From assembly GCA_047975765.1 (NCBI GenBank), contig JBKEEF010000002.1, positions 248,001 through 312,000 on the forward strand: a DNA stretch of 64,000 bases, written 5' to 3'. The DNA comes from JAQWBS01 sp047975765 (GTDB lineage: Bacteria; Pseudomonadota; Alphaproteobacteria; RF32; CAG-239). The notes below the pieces were generated by a model, which did not search any database, was not told the origin of the DNA, and saw only the letters and a program-made list of their open reading frames with translations. A program made the position numbers and the translations under genes. Shown piece by piece: positions 1 to 8,020 of the stretch; position 1 is the first letter of the stretch; every line of letters starts with the position of its first letter.

Positions 1-1038
1 AGTTTGAGTCCATTCTGAAAGATTTATAATATTGACAGGGCGAGGCGTTATTGAAATAACAACTTGTCCTTTTTCTTGAGCAATTTCTTCTGCTTCTTCA
101 AAAATTTTCACTAAAACTTCTTTAGGCATCGCATCATCAATAATAATATCTGCTTTTTGACGAGGAAGATGATTGATTTTTAAAGTGCCAAGAAGTTCAC
201 CTTGAGTTGCATCAACGAAAAGCAAACCTTTTTTCTGAATTTCTTGTAAAATTCCCTTAATTTCTTTGCGGTCCTCATAGTTTGCGTCACCAAGCAGAAC
301 AACTCCCCCAACCAAAGCATTTTGAGCCTCAATATCATCTAAAACTTTTAAGTTTTGTTCGGGAGACTCATCCAACTTAATCGCTAGAGGTCCTGTATCT
401 TGTAAGAGATAGTCTTTAGAAGGCAAAATCAAATCAAGATAAGTCTCGTTACCATGACGACGTGCATTTTTGACATTATCAACCAAGTTTCGAGCATAAG
501 GAGAAAAAGCAAGAGAAATATTTTCATTAATATTTTCAATAATTTTTTCTGAATATTTTTCATTAATACCCATTTTGTTGATGATGACGGCAACTTTGAA
601 AAATTTTTGAGGAATATCTATTTTTTTAGAATATGTAATCCATTTGCGAGGACTGTTTTCAATTTCTTTAGCATTTTCAGCATTAATTTCTATTACATCT
701 AAAGGAATATAATTGCCGGAAGATTTCAAATTTTCAATCTTTGGAATTTCAACCGCGAGCTTATTCGCATCAGTAATTCTGACCTTTTGGTCATAGTTTT
801 TCACAACAACTGGTTTTTTAATCTGTTGCGTATATTGGCGCGGTTGAACCGTATCTGGCATAATAATCATATATCTTGGAGAAAGGTTTTCTTTGCTATA
901 TAAAATTGAGTCAATTTTATTTAAAAATTCAGGTTTTGTTTTAACCTCGGCGAAAACATATGCCAAACTAACTAGAATGACAATTGTCAACACCCAAATC
1001 AGAATTAAAAATATTTTCTCTTTGATATAATCTAGCAA
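1..1038 (-). CDS. Divergent polysaccharide deacetylase (YibQ/DUF610 family), 3' end cut by window
   Basis: This reading frame is open from a TTG at 1038 to the window edge (346 codons seen, C-terminus missing). The TTG is preceded by AGGA at 8 nt spacing and lies 12 nt after the ctpA stop, so it is probably translated from the same mRNA. The N-terminus has a short cytoplasmic segment, one membrane helix (about residues 8-28, WVLTIVILVSLAYVF-like) and then an extracytoplasmic part. Later segments such as AVIINKMGI, GLLFVDATQ and ADIIIDDAM fit the divergent polysaccharide deacetylase fold. In Alphaproteobacteria this family follows ctpA and is thought to act on envelope polysaccharide; the substrate is unknown. 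Family assignment rests on context plus motif resemblance. Confidence 0.82.
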   Translation of the reverse strand, partial: MLDYIKEKIFLILIWVLTIVILVSLAYVFAEVKTKPEFLNKIDSILYSKENLSPRYMIIMPDTVQPRQYTQQIKKPVVVKNYDQKVRITDANKLAVEIPKIENLKSSGNYIPLDVIEINAENAKEIENSPRKWITYSKKIDIPQKFFKVAVIINKMGINEKYSEKIIENINENISLAFSPYARNLVDNVKNARRHGNETYLDLILPSKDYLLQDTGPLAIKLDESPEQNLKVLDDIEAQNALVGGVVLLGDANYEDRKEIKGILQEIQKKGLLFVDATQGELLGTLKINHLPRQKADIIIDDAMPKEVLVKIFEEAEEIAQEKGQVVISITPRPVNIINLSEWTQT

Positions 1039-1049
1039 AAATCAAATCC

Positions 1050-2366
1050 TTATTTTTCGTATTGATTATAAATCCCTAAAGCTTTAACGAGGTCAACAGC
1101 TCTTGAAAGTTGATAGTCTTTAGCAAGCTTATCATCATTTTCTTTGTCGGCAGATTTAGCATCTTTTTTGCCTTTAGCCTCATCTGTTGTTTCGTTTTTC
1201 AAAGCATTTCTGAGTTCTGCTTCACTGAAAGTGTAACCACTGTCTAAAACTTCAACTTTTGCAGGTTTCACTTCAACATCAGGTTCAATTCCTTTTGCTT
1301 GGATTGAACGGCCTGAAGGTGTGTAATAGCGAGCAGTTGTAATTCTCATAGCAATATCTTTGCCCAAAGGTACAACTGTCTGAACAGAGCCTTTACCAAA
1401 AGATTTTTCACCCAAGATAACAGCACGTTTGTGGTCTTGCAAAGCACCAGCAACAATTTCAGACGCAGAAGCTGAACCGTCATTAATCACAACAACAATC
1501 GGAAGTCCCGCTGCAATATCTCCTTCTTTGGCACTAAATTTGATGGTGTCTTCTTCGTTTCTTGAACGTGTAGAAACAATTTCGCCTTTATCAAGGAATA
1601 AGTCAGAAATGCTCACTGCTTGGTCAAGAAGCCCACCAGGATTGTTTCTAACATCAATTACAATGCCTTTAACTTTGTTGTTGAGTTTCTTTTTTGAATC
1701 TTTGATATATTTTTCTACCATTTTATCAGTGTCTTCGTTGAAAGAAGATATACGGATATAGATAACATCATCTTTTAAGATTTCACTTTTAACAGATTGG
1801 ATTTTGATTTCATCACGTTTGATTGTCACATCAAAAGGTTTTTCAGCTGCTCTTCTGATTGTTAATTTTACCTTTGAACCGACTTTTCCACGCATTTTAT
1901 CAACAGCTTCGTTAAGTGTTAAACCAACAACCGTTTCATTGTCAATATTGATGATATAGTCACCAGGTTTCAAGCCTGCTTTGAATGCAGGAGTATCATC
2001 GATTGGAGAGACAACTTTCACAACACCATTTTCCATAGTGACTTCAATACCCAAACCACCAAATTTTCCTTTGGTCTGTTCACTCATATATTTATAACTT
2101 TTTGCATCCAAAAAACTTGAATGAGGATCAAGAGAAGAAAGCATACCATTGATTGCTGCCTCAATAAGTTTCTGGTCAGAAACTTCTTCTACATAAGTGA
2201 GTTTTGTTCTTTCTAGAACCTCCCCGAAGAGATTCAGAAGCTCATAAGTATTTGCTTCATTTGCTTCAACTTTTTTGTCAGCCTTATCTTTGGCAGCTAA
2301 TGCACTGTCAGGAAGTACAAGGATAACGGATAAAAACATAATCAATGTAGAAAATTTCTTAAGCAT
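1050..2366 (-). CDS. ctpA: Carboxyl-terminal processing protease CtpA (peptidase S41)
   Basis: A periplasmic serine protease of about 438 residues. An N-terminal signal peptide (about 1-25, ending SALAA) is followed by a PDZ domain (about 95-175, GGLGIEV and GLKPGDYI) and the S41 catalytic domain. The Ser-Lys dyad is visible: GSASASEI (Ser about 300) and SFGKGSVQ (Lys about 325), the usual 25 residues apart. The C-terminal tail is lysine-rich and probably disordered. I chose the ATG at 2366, with GGAA 7 nt upstream, over an in-frame TTG 12 nt earlier. It lies 26 nt after the EnvC-like gene; CtpA proteases in other proteobacteria degrade cell-wall hydrolases, which fits a shared envelope operon. 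Confidence 0.95.
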   Translation of the reverse strand: MLKKFSTLIMFLSVILVLPDSALAAKDKADKKVEANEANTYELLNLFGEVLERTKLTYVEEVSDQKLIEAAINGMLSSLDPHSSFLDAKSYKYMSEQTKGKFGGLGIEVTMENGVVKVVSPIDDTPAFKAGLKPGDYIINIDNETVVGLTLNEAVDKMRGKVGSKVKLTIRRAAEKPFDVTIKRDEIKIQSVKSEILKDDVIYIRISSFNEDTDKMVEKYIKDSKKKLNNKVKGIVIDVRNNPGGLLDQAVSISDLFLDKGEIVSTRSRNEEDTIKFSAKEGDIAAGLPIVVVINDGSASASEIVAGALQDHKRAVILGEKSFGKGSVQTVVPLGKDIAMRITTARYYTPSGRSIQAKGIEPDVEVKPAKVEVLDSGYTFSEAELRNALKNETTDEAKGKKDAKSADKENDDKLAKDYQLSRAVDLVKALGIYNQYEK

Positions 2367-2392
2367 ATTTAATTCCAATCTTATAATTCTTT

Positions 2393-3589
2393 TTAATATT
2401 TAAACCAAGGTGTTGGGTTGATGTTTTTGTTTTCTTTTCTAAATTCAATATAGAGTTTAGAATCTCCTTTTGCTGGCATCTGCCCAATTGGTTCTCCAGC
2501 AAGGAGAAATTGTCCGAGTTCACAGTCAATGCCTTCTAATCCAGCGAGGAGAGATAGATATCCGTCGCCATGTTCAACAATCACCATATTTCCATAGCCT
2601 CTGAAAGGTCCCGCAAAAACGACAATTCCGTCGAAAATGGACGTGACCTGAGCATTGTTTCTGGTCTTAATGGTTATGCCCTTAGAATTGACACCTTTGG
2701 CCGTTTCTTGTCCGTAAGAAGTGACAACAACACCTCTTGCCGGTTTTTCCAGTTTACCTTTTGCCTTAGCAAAAGCTCTTCCTGTTTCTTTTATACCCTC
2801 AGGTTGAGATTTTTTCAAGTCTGTTTTGGCTGCTGCTTGTTTCTTTCTTTCTTCCTCAAGTTTTGCTTTTCTTTGAGCTTCAAGTTTATTAAGGAGGTCT
2901 CGTAAGTCTTTAGCTTGAGAAGCAAGTGTTTCCATTTTTTTCTTAGTTTGAACAGTTTTAGCTTCAACCACATTTTTTACCTGAGATTTTTTCTTTGCCA
3001 AAGATTTCAACTTGACTTGGTCTGTTTCTAGTTTTTTATTTTGTTCATTAATTCTTGCTACTTGAGCTTCAAAAAGCTTTCTTTTATTGCTAATTTGTTC
3101 CAGATTTATCTTAATTCTTGTCGCATTTTGATCCAAAGTTGGGATTGTTTCACGCAAAAGCATTGCACTTCTAATGACTTCAACTGGGGTCAAAGGTTGC
3201 ACTAAAAGAGATTCTGTTGGTTTTAGTGCAAGATTTTGCAAGGCAGAAATAGATTGGATTAATCTTTCATCTTGTACTGTAAAATCTTCTTGAGCTTGTT
3301 TCAAATCTTCAGAAAGTTTTTCAAGTTCCATTTCCATTCGAGAAACTTTATCTTCTTGATTTTGAATGAGCTTGGCTCTTTTAATCATTTCACGATTAAT
3401 TGTGTTGATTTCTTTGTTTATTTTTTGAGACTGAGCTTGAAGTTTTTGATGTTCAAGAGATTGCTCTTTGATTTTCTTTTCGACCATCTCCAAGTCTTTA
3501 TTAGAAACTTGTGCCACAGCACCGTTAAGCATGAGAATAGATATTCCCATGCTTAAAAAGGCTATTTTCTTTAAGTTTCTAAAAATCAT
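2393..3589 (-). CDS. envC: EnvC-like murein hydrolase activator (coiled coil plus degenerate LytM/M23)
   Basis: A secreted protein of 398 residues: signal peptide (1-26, ending AVA), a long coiled coil (about 30-260), then a LytM/M23-like domain (about 285-398). The zinc-binding residues of active M23 peptidases are missing: the place of the first His reads GVNSKGITI and the usual HxH segment reads YLSLLAGL. It should therefore activate an amidase rather than cut peptidoglycan itself, as EnvC does for AmiA/AmiB. It sits 5 nt after gpmI and upstream of ctpA, the common alphaproteobacterial order. Confidence 0.9.
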   Translation of the reverse strand: MIFRNLKKIAFLSMGISILMLNGAVAQVSNKDLEMVEKKIKEQSLEHQKLQAQSQKINKEINTINREMIKRAKLIQNQEDKVSRMEMELEKLSEDLKQAQEDFTVQDERLIQSISALQNLALKPTESLLVQPLTPVEVIRSAMLLRETIPTLDQNATRIKINLEQISNKRKLFEAQVARINEQNKKLETDQVKLKSLAKKKSQVKNVVEAKTVQTKKKMETLASQAKDLRDLLNKLEAQRKAKLEEERKKQAAAKTDLKKSQPEGIKETGRAFAKAKGKLEKPARGVVVTSYGQETAKGVNSKGITIKTRNNAQVTSIFDGIVVFAGPFRGYGNMVIVEHGDGYLSLLAGLEGIDCELGQFLLAGEPIGQMPAKGDSKLYIEFRKENKNINPTPWFKY

Positions 3590-3594
3590 TTCAC

Positions 3595-5127
3595 CTACTT
3601 AACGATTAAAGATTTTCCAGTCATTTCGACAGGTTGTCTAATATTCAAAAGCTCTAGCATTGTTGGAGCTAAGTCTGCTAAACGACCGTCATTTAATTTT
3701 TTGATACCAGATTTGTTATTGAATAAAATAGCTTGAACTTTTCCAATGGTGTGTGCGGTATAAGGTTCACCTGTTTTTTCATCAATCATTTTTTCTGCAT
3801 TTCCATGGTCAGCGGTTACAATCATTTCTCCACCAACTTTTTCAATTGCTTCACAAACTTTTTCTAGACAATCATCAACAGCAGCAACAGCCTTAAGTGC
3901 AGCTTCCATAATGCCAGTGTGTCCAACCATATCACCATTTGCAAAGTTACAAATGATAGTATCAAACTTTTTGCTTTCAATTGCTTTTACTAAGTTTTCA
4001 GTCACTTCATAAACAGACATTTCAGGTTGCAAATCATAAGTTGCCACTTTTGGAGAAGGAATGAGAATTCTTTCTTCACCTTCATAAACAGCTTCTTCAC
4101 CACCATTGAAAAAGAAAGTAACGTGAGCATATTTTTCAGTTTCAGCAATACGAAGTTGCTTAAGTCCATTTTCAGCAATAACTTCACCATAAATTTTAGT
4201 TAAAGTTTGAGGTCCGAAAACAACTTTCAAAAAACGATTATGATCAACAGAATACTCTGTCATACCAATCGCTTGAGAGAGTTCAAAAAACTTTTTGCGC
4301 GTAAATCCGGTGAAATCTTTGTCTGCCAAAGCATAAGTGATTTCTCTGGCACGGTCAGAACGATAGTTTGCCATAAATACAGCGTCGCCATTCTCAAAAC
4401 CTTTATAGTTTCCAATCGTGCAAGGAACAATAAATTCGTCATTCACACCCTCTTTGTAAGATGCTTCAACAGCTTCTTGGACAGATGCAAAGTTTTTACC
4501 TTCACCTAAAGCGATAGAATTGAAAGCTTGTTCTACACGATCCCAACGTTTGTCTCTATCCATTGCATAAAAACGACCAGAGAGTGTTGCAATTTTGACA
4601 TTGCTCAAAGTTTTTATTGAAGCTTCAAATTCAGCAATAAACCCTTTTCCAGATGTTGGAGGTGTGTCACGTCCGTCTGTGATGATATGAACATAAGTTT
4701 TCACTCCGTTCTTGTCTAACACTTTGCAAAGTCCAACAATGTGATCTTGGTGAGAGTGAACACCACCAGAAGACATCAAACCCATAACATGACAAGCCTT
4801 TCCACTTGCTTTGAGCGATGAAACAAGTTCGATAATCACAGGGCTTTTTTCAACATCTCCGTTTTTGAAAGCTTCTTCAATCCTAGGAAGATCTTGCATT
4901 ACGACACGACCAGCGCCAATATTCATGTGTCCAACTTCTGAGTTACCCATTTGTCCATGAGGAAGTCCAACATCTAAACCTGAGGTCTCAACTAAGCAAT
5001 TTGGGCAAGTTTCAAGAAGTTTATGCCAGTTGGGAGTATTTCCAACTTCAATTGCGTTGTCTTGAGTTTTTTCTTCACGATAGCCCCAGCCATCTAAAAT
5101 AAGTAACATAACAGGTTTTTGTGTCAT
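3595..5127 (-). CDS. gpmI: 2,3-bisphosphoglycerate-independent phosphoglycerate mutase
   Basis: A glycolytic/gluconeogenic enzyme interconverting 3- and 2-phosphoglycerate through a phosphoserine. The 510 residues match the normal length. The N-terminus reads LLILDGWG (metal-binding Asp12), the phosphorylated serine is in GQMGNSEVGHMN (Ser63), and the metal-binding ADHGNAE lies near the C-terminus. The frame extends 15 codons upstream, but the ATG at 5127 has GAGG directly upstream and gives the standard N-terminus MTQKPVML. It is the first gene of the gpmI-envC-ctpA-yibQ cluster. Confidence 0.97.
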   Translation of the reverse strand: MTQKPVMLLILDGWGYREEKTQDNAIEVGNTPNWHKLLETCPNCLVETSGLDVGLPHGQMGNSEVGHMNIGAGRVVMQDLPRIEEAFKNGDVEKSPVIIELVSSLKASGKACHVMGLMSSGGVHSHQDHIVGLCKVLDKNGVKTYVHIITDGRDTPPTSGKGFIAEFEASIKTLSNVKIATLSGRFYAMDRDKRWDRVEQAFNSIALGEGKNFASVQEAVEASYKEGVNDEFIVPCTIGNYKGFENGDAVFMANYRSDRAREITYALADKDFTGFTRKKFFELSQAIGMTEYSVDHNRFLKVVFGPQTLTKIYGEVIAENGLKQLRIAETEKYAHVTFFFNGGEEAVYEGEERILIPSPKVATYDLQPEMSVYEVTENLVKAIESKKFDTIICNFANGDMVGHTGIMEAALKAVAAVDDCLEKVCEAIEKVGGEMIVTADHGNAEKMIDEKTGEPYTAHTIGKVQAILFNNKSGIKKLNDGRLADLAPTMLELLNIRQPVEMTGKSLIVK

Positions 5128-5170
5128 TTTTTCCTCTATTTTTATTATCTTTGTTTTCCAAATTTTTCTC

Positions 5171-5198
5171 ATTATATCTAATCATTAGATTTTTGAAA
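5171..5198 (-). promoter_or_regulatory. Putative sigma-70-type promoter for the gpmI operon
   Basis: On the minus strand a perfect TATAAT (5171-5176) lies 44 nt upstream of the gpmI ATG, with a weak -35 TTTCAA (5193-5198) at 16 bp spacing. The intergenic gap is only 74 bp and the upstream PBP gene runs the same way, so read-through is also possible. Confidence 0.35.
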
Positions 5199-5201
5199 GA
5201 A

Positions 5202-7010
5202 CTACTTGAGATTAATCATAACTTTTTTCCAAGTTTCAGTGGGTAAATTTCCACCACTGATTCCTTTCATTGGAGCATTATTATCATTTCCAAACCAAAC
5301 AGCAGTGACATAGTTTTCATTGAAGCCAACAAACCAAGCATCTCTAGATTCTTGGGATGTACCAGTTTTTCCAGCAGAATAACTCCCAAGATGCGCTTTT
5401 TTGCCTGTACCTTCTTTGACAACTTTTTCAAGCATTTGCTTCATCGCAGTAACCGTTTTTTCATCTAAAATTCTTTTTTTAGAAATATATTTATTTTGAT
5501 AGATTTTATATCCGTCTTTTGTGTAAACTTCGTTAATGACGTAAGGTTTAACTTCATACCCGCCATTAGCAACAACAGCATAAGCTTTAGCCATTTCTAA
5601 AACAGTCACTTCACTGGTACCAAGAGCAAGAGAAGGTGTGTTTTCAAGTTTAGAAGATATTCCCATTTTTTTTGCAGTTTTAATAATGTTTTGTACCCCA
5701 ATTTTTTGGCTCAAATTAACGGTTGCCATATTGAGAGATTTTGCAAAAGCATAATCTAGACGAACAGAACCGTAATATTTTCCACTGGAGTTTTCAGGTC
5801 TCCACTTTCCAATTTTGATAGGTTTATCATAGATTTTCACATCAGGTGAATAACCTTGTAATAAAGCAGTCATATAAACAAAGGTCTTAAAAGTTGAGCC
5901 TGGTTGACGAAGCGCTTGGGTTGCACGATTGAATTGGCTTTTGTCATAATTTGTTCCGCCGACCAAAGCTCTGACTCCACCAAATTTATCTATAACAACA
6001 ATCGCACCTTGTGTTACATTTTTGCCTTTGTTTTGTTGAACGGCTTCGTTTAAAATTTTCTGAGCTTTTTCTTGTAAATCTTGATTGAGTGTTGTTAGTA
6101 CTTTGATATCAGCTTCTCTTTCTCCTATCTGAGTATTAATTTCTCGATATGCCCAATCTGCGAAATGTTTCGCTCCGTCAATTTTATTTTGTTTTGGTGA
6201 ACCTATTGGCATTTTTAGTGCTTTGGCTCTTTCATCTGCAGAAATTATCTTATTCTCTTCCATTGTCTTTAAAACGACAGAAGCTCTTGCCAAAGCAAGC
6301 TTTTTGCTTTTAAGAGGATTATATTTTGAAGGTGCTTTCAACATACCAGCAATGATAGTCGCTTCATGCAAGTTGAGATTCTCAGCAGATTTAGAAAAAT
6401 ATTTCTGAGCAGCAGCTTCAATACCATAAGTATTTGAACCGAGATAAACACGATTGATATAAAGTGTTAAAATTTGATCTTTTGAAAATTTGTTTTCAAG
6501 CCAAAAAGCAAGCATCAATTCTTGCACTTTCCTTTTAATCGTTTTGTTTTGAGTTAAAAAGAGGTTTTTTGCCACTTGCTGAGAAATTGTACTTCCTCCT
6601 TGTGCATATCTGCCTGCAAAAAGGTTGGTAAACATCGCGCGTGTGAAAGAAATAGGATCAAAACCAAAGTGAGAATAAAAGCGATGGTCTTCTGTTGAAA
6701 CAATGGCCTCTACAACATGAGGTTTGAGGTCATAAAGCATAACCACATTTTGATAAATATTTCCGTATGTCTGTATTTCTTTGCCATTTTCAGCAGCAAT
6801 CGTTGTCATTGGCTGACGAGTACGATTGATTGCACTGTCAAGATTAGGCATTGTAAGAAAACAATAAAGAAGTGGTGCTGCTAAAGTTACCCCCAAGCAG
6901 AGCAAAAAAACCCACAAACCCTTACAATTCGCAAGCCTTTGTTTTGACTCTCTTTTTTTAGATATTGTTTTCTTTTTTTTTGTTTTTTTAGGTTGGGCTT
7001 TTTTGGCCAT
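5202..7010 (-). CDS. Class A penicillin-binding protein (PBP1 type, glycosyltransferase plus transpeptidase)
   Basis: A bifunctional peptidoglycan synthase of 602 residues anchored in the inner membrane. It has a lysine-rich cytoplasmic tail (1-30) and one membrane helix (about 31-53). A GT51 glycosyltransferase domain follows (STEDHRFYSHFG with catalytic Glu about 107; GGSTISQQ). The transpeptidase has PGSTFK (Ser 372, Lys 375), SLN (425-427) and KTG (548-550). All catalytic motifs are present. The ATG at 7010 has AAGGA 8 nt upstream; the frame opens with a GTG six codons earlier. It ends soon after the KTG region, so it lacks the long C-terminal extensions of PBP1A or PBP1C. Confidence 0.93.
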   Translation of the reverse strand: MAKKAQPKKTKKKKTISKKRESKQRLANCKGLWVFLLCLGVTLAAPLLYCFLTMPNLDSAINRTRQPMTTIAAENGKEIQTYGNIYQNVVMLYDLKPHVVEAIVSTEDHRFYSHFGFDPISFTRAMFTNLFAGRYAQGGSTISQQVAKNLFLTQNKTIKRKVQELMLAFWLENKFSKDQILTLYINRVYLGSNTYGIEAAAQKYFSKSAENLNLHEATIIAGMLKAPSKYNPLKSKKLALARASVVLKTMEENKIISADERAKALKMPIGSPKQNKIDGAKHFADWAYREINTQIGEREADIKVLTTLNQDLQEKAQKILNEAVQQNKGKNVTQGAIVVIDKFGGVRALVGGTNYDKSQFNRATQALRQPGSTFKTFVYMTALLQGYSPDVKIYDKPIKIGKWRPENSSGKYYGSVRLDYAFAKSLNMATVNLSQKIGVQNIIKTAKKMGISSKLENTPSLALGTSEVTVLEMAKAYAVVANGGYEVKPYVINEVYTKDGYKIYQNKYISKKRILDEKTVTAMKQMLEKVVKEGTGKKAHLGSYSAGKTGTSQESRDAWFVGFNENYVTAVWFGNDNNAPMKGISGGNLPTETWKKVMINLK

Positions 7011-7091
7011 AAAGATAGTCCTTGTCACGATTCTCTAAATGTTTTAAATTACTTTCTATTGATGTATCACAAATAAGTTAAGGGATGATTG

Positions 7092-7292
7092 ATGAATAAT
7101 ATTTCAGTATCAATTAAGAGTGAAATTAAAAAGAAATTGCTCAAACTTGCCAAAGAGCAAGGATGTTCTTTTGATGAAATTATTGAAATTGCCCTCGCAG
7201 AATATATTGAAACTTCCGAAGACAATTTTAGAACAGATTTGAGTTCTGTTTCAGCTTCTGAACGTTCTTTCTTCCTTTCATTTGGAAAATAA
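7092..7292 (+). CDS. Small ribbon-helix-helix-like protein
   Basis: A 66-residue protein. The first half (ISVSIKSEIKKKL, then LAKEQGCSFDEIIEIALAEY) has the strand-helix-helix pattern of CopG/Arc DNA-binding proteins; the rest is Ser-rich and polar. AGGG precedes the ATG at 7092. It is divergent from the PBP gene and followed by a terminator, so it is a single-gene unit. No toxin partner is adjacent, so an antitoxin role is not supported. A repressor role is inference from the fold-like pattern only. Confidence 0.6.
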   Translation: MNNISVSIKSEIKKKLLKLAKEQGCSFDEIIEIALAEYIETSEDNFRTDLSSVSASERSFFLSFGK

Positions 7293-7305
7293 ATAAAAAT
7301 TTTAT

Positions 7306-7338
7306 GAAAATGCCTTGCTTATCAGGGCATTTTTTTTG
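7306..7338 (+). terminator. Intrinsic terminator after the RHH-like gene
   Basis: AAATGCC pairs with GGCATTT across a 10-nt loop and is followed by a run of T, 15 nt after the stop codon. Confidence 0.8.
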
Positions 7339-7414
7339 ATAAAAATATTGAACGGATTTTATTTTTTTGATAAAATAAAACTCGTAAAATAAATTATTAA
7401 TTAAAACTATTAAA

Positions 7415-7906
7415 ATGAAACTACTTGATTTTAGTGTAACTTTGTTGATGTGTATTTCTGCCATTGCCTGTGTTGCAAGATATGTTTTAGAAGCATATGA
7501 TGATTATTCATTAAAAGATTTTATCAAAGGAAAAGCCAGTCATTTTCAAATGCAAACAAGTATTCGGATTTTTATTCGCATATATATATTGTTTTCCATC
7601 ATTGTCTCTGTATTGATGCTTTTTGTAGATTCAATTTTTGAACAATATGAAGATATTGTTGGGATAAATTTTATTGACACTCGATTTGAATTTGCATTTT
7701 ATGTATTGCTTTTGAGAATTATCTTTTTTGCAATTGTTATATCTGGTGGTGTTGTTCTTTCCATTCTCTCTGAAAAAGTAAATTATGGAAAAATCAAGAG
7801 TAATGTCGAAGAATTTTCTTGGAAAAAAACGGTAAAATCAGCAGTTTTAATGTTCAAAAGAATGTGGAATTGGTTTGTTATGAAAGAAAGTAATAATGAA
7901 GCCTAA
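7415..7906 (+). CDS. Unknown integral membrane protein
   Basis: A 163-residue protein not recognised. Three hydrophobic segments are visible: about 5-25, 52-72 (IYILFSIIVSVLMLFV) and 95-118 (YVLLLRIIFFAIVISGGVVL), with a basic C-terminal tail. No Shine-Dalgarno sequence is evident before the ATG at 7415. A strong hairpin follows the stop. It lies alone between the RHH-like gene and polA. Confidence 0.6.
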   Translation: MKLLDFSVTLLMCISAIACVARYVLEAYDDYSLKDFIKGKASHFQMQTSIRIFIRIYILFSIIVSVLMLFVDSIFEQYEDIVGINFIDTRFEFAFYVLLLRIIFFAIVISGGVVLSILSEKVNYGKIKSNVEEFSWKKTVKSAVLMFKRMWNWFVMKESNNEA

Positions 7907-7914
7907 TTTTTTCT

Positions 7915-7952
7915 CCCCTTAATTAGCAGAGTCTAATTAGGGGGATAGATTT
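7915..7952 (+). terminator. Intrinsic terminator after the 163-aa membrane protein
   Basis: A 12-bp stem (CCCCTTAATTAG with CTAATTAGGGGG, one G-U pair) and 6-nt loop, followed by a T-rich stretch. It insulates polA from upstream reading. Confidence 0.75.
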
Positions 7953-8020
7953 TTTAAAAAGATTCCAAAGCCTCAAAATATCATATATATTCTTGATAGA
8001 AAATTTATGAGGAAAGAATT

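Noticed and set aside
7092..7292. Antitoxin of a toxin-antitoxin pair
   Set aside because: No neighbouring small toxin gene; it is followed by a terminator and preceded by a divergent PBP gene.
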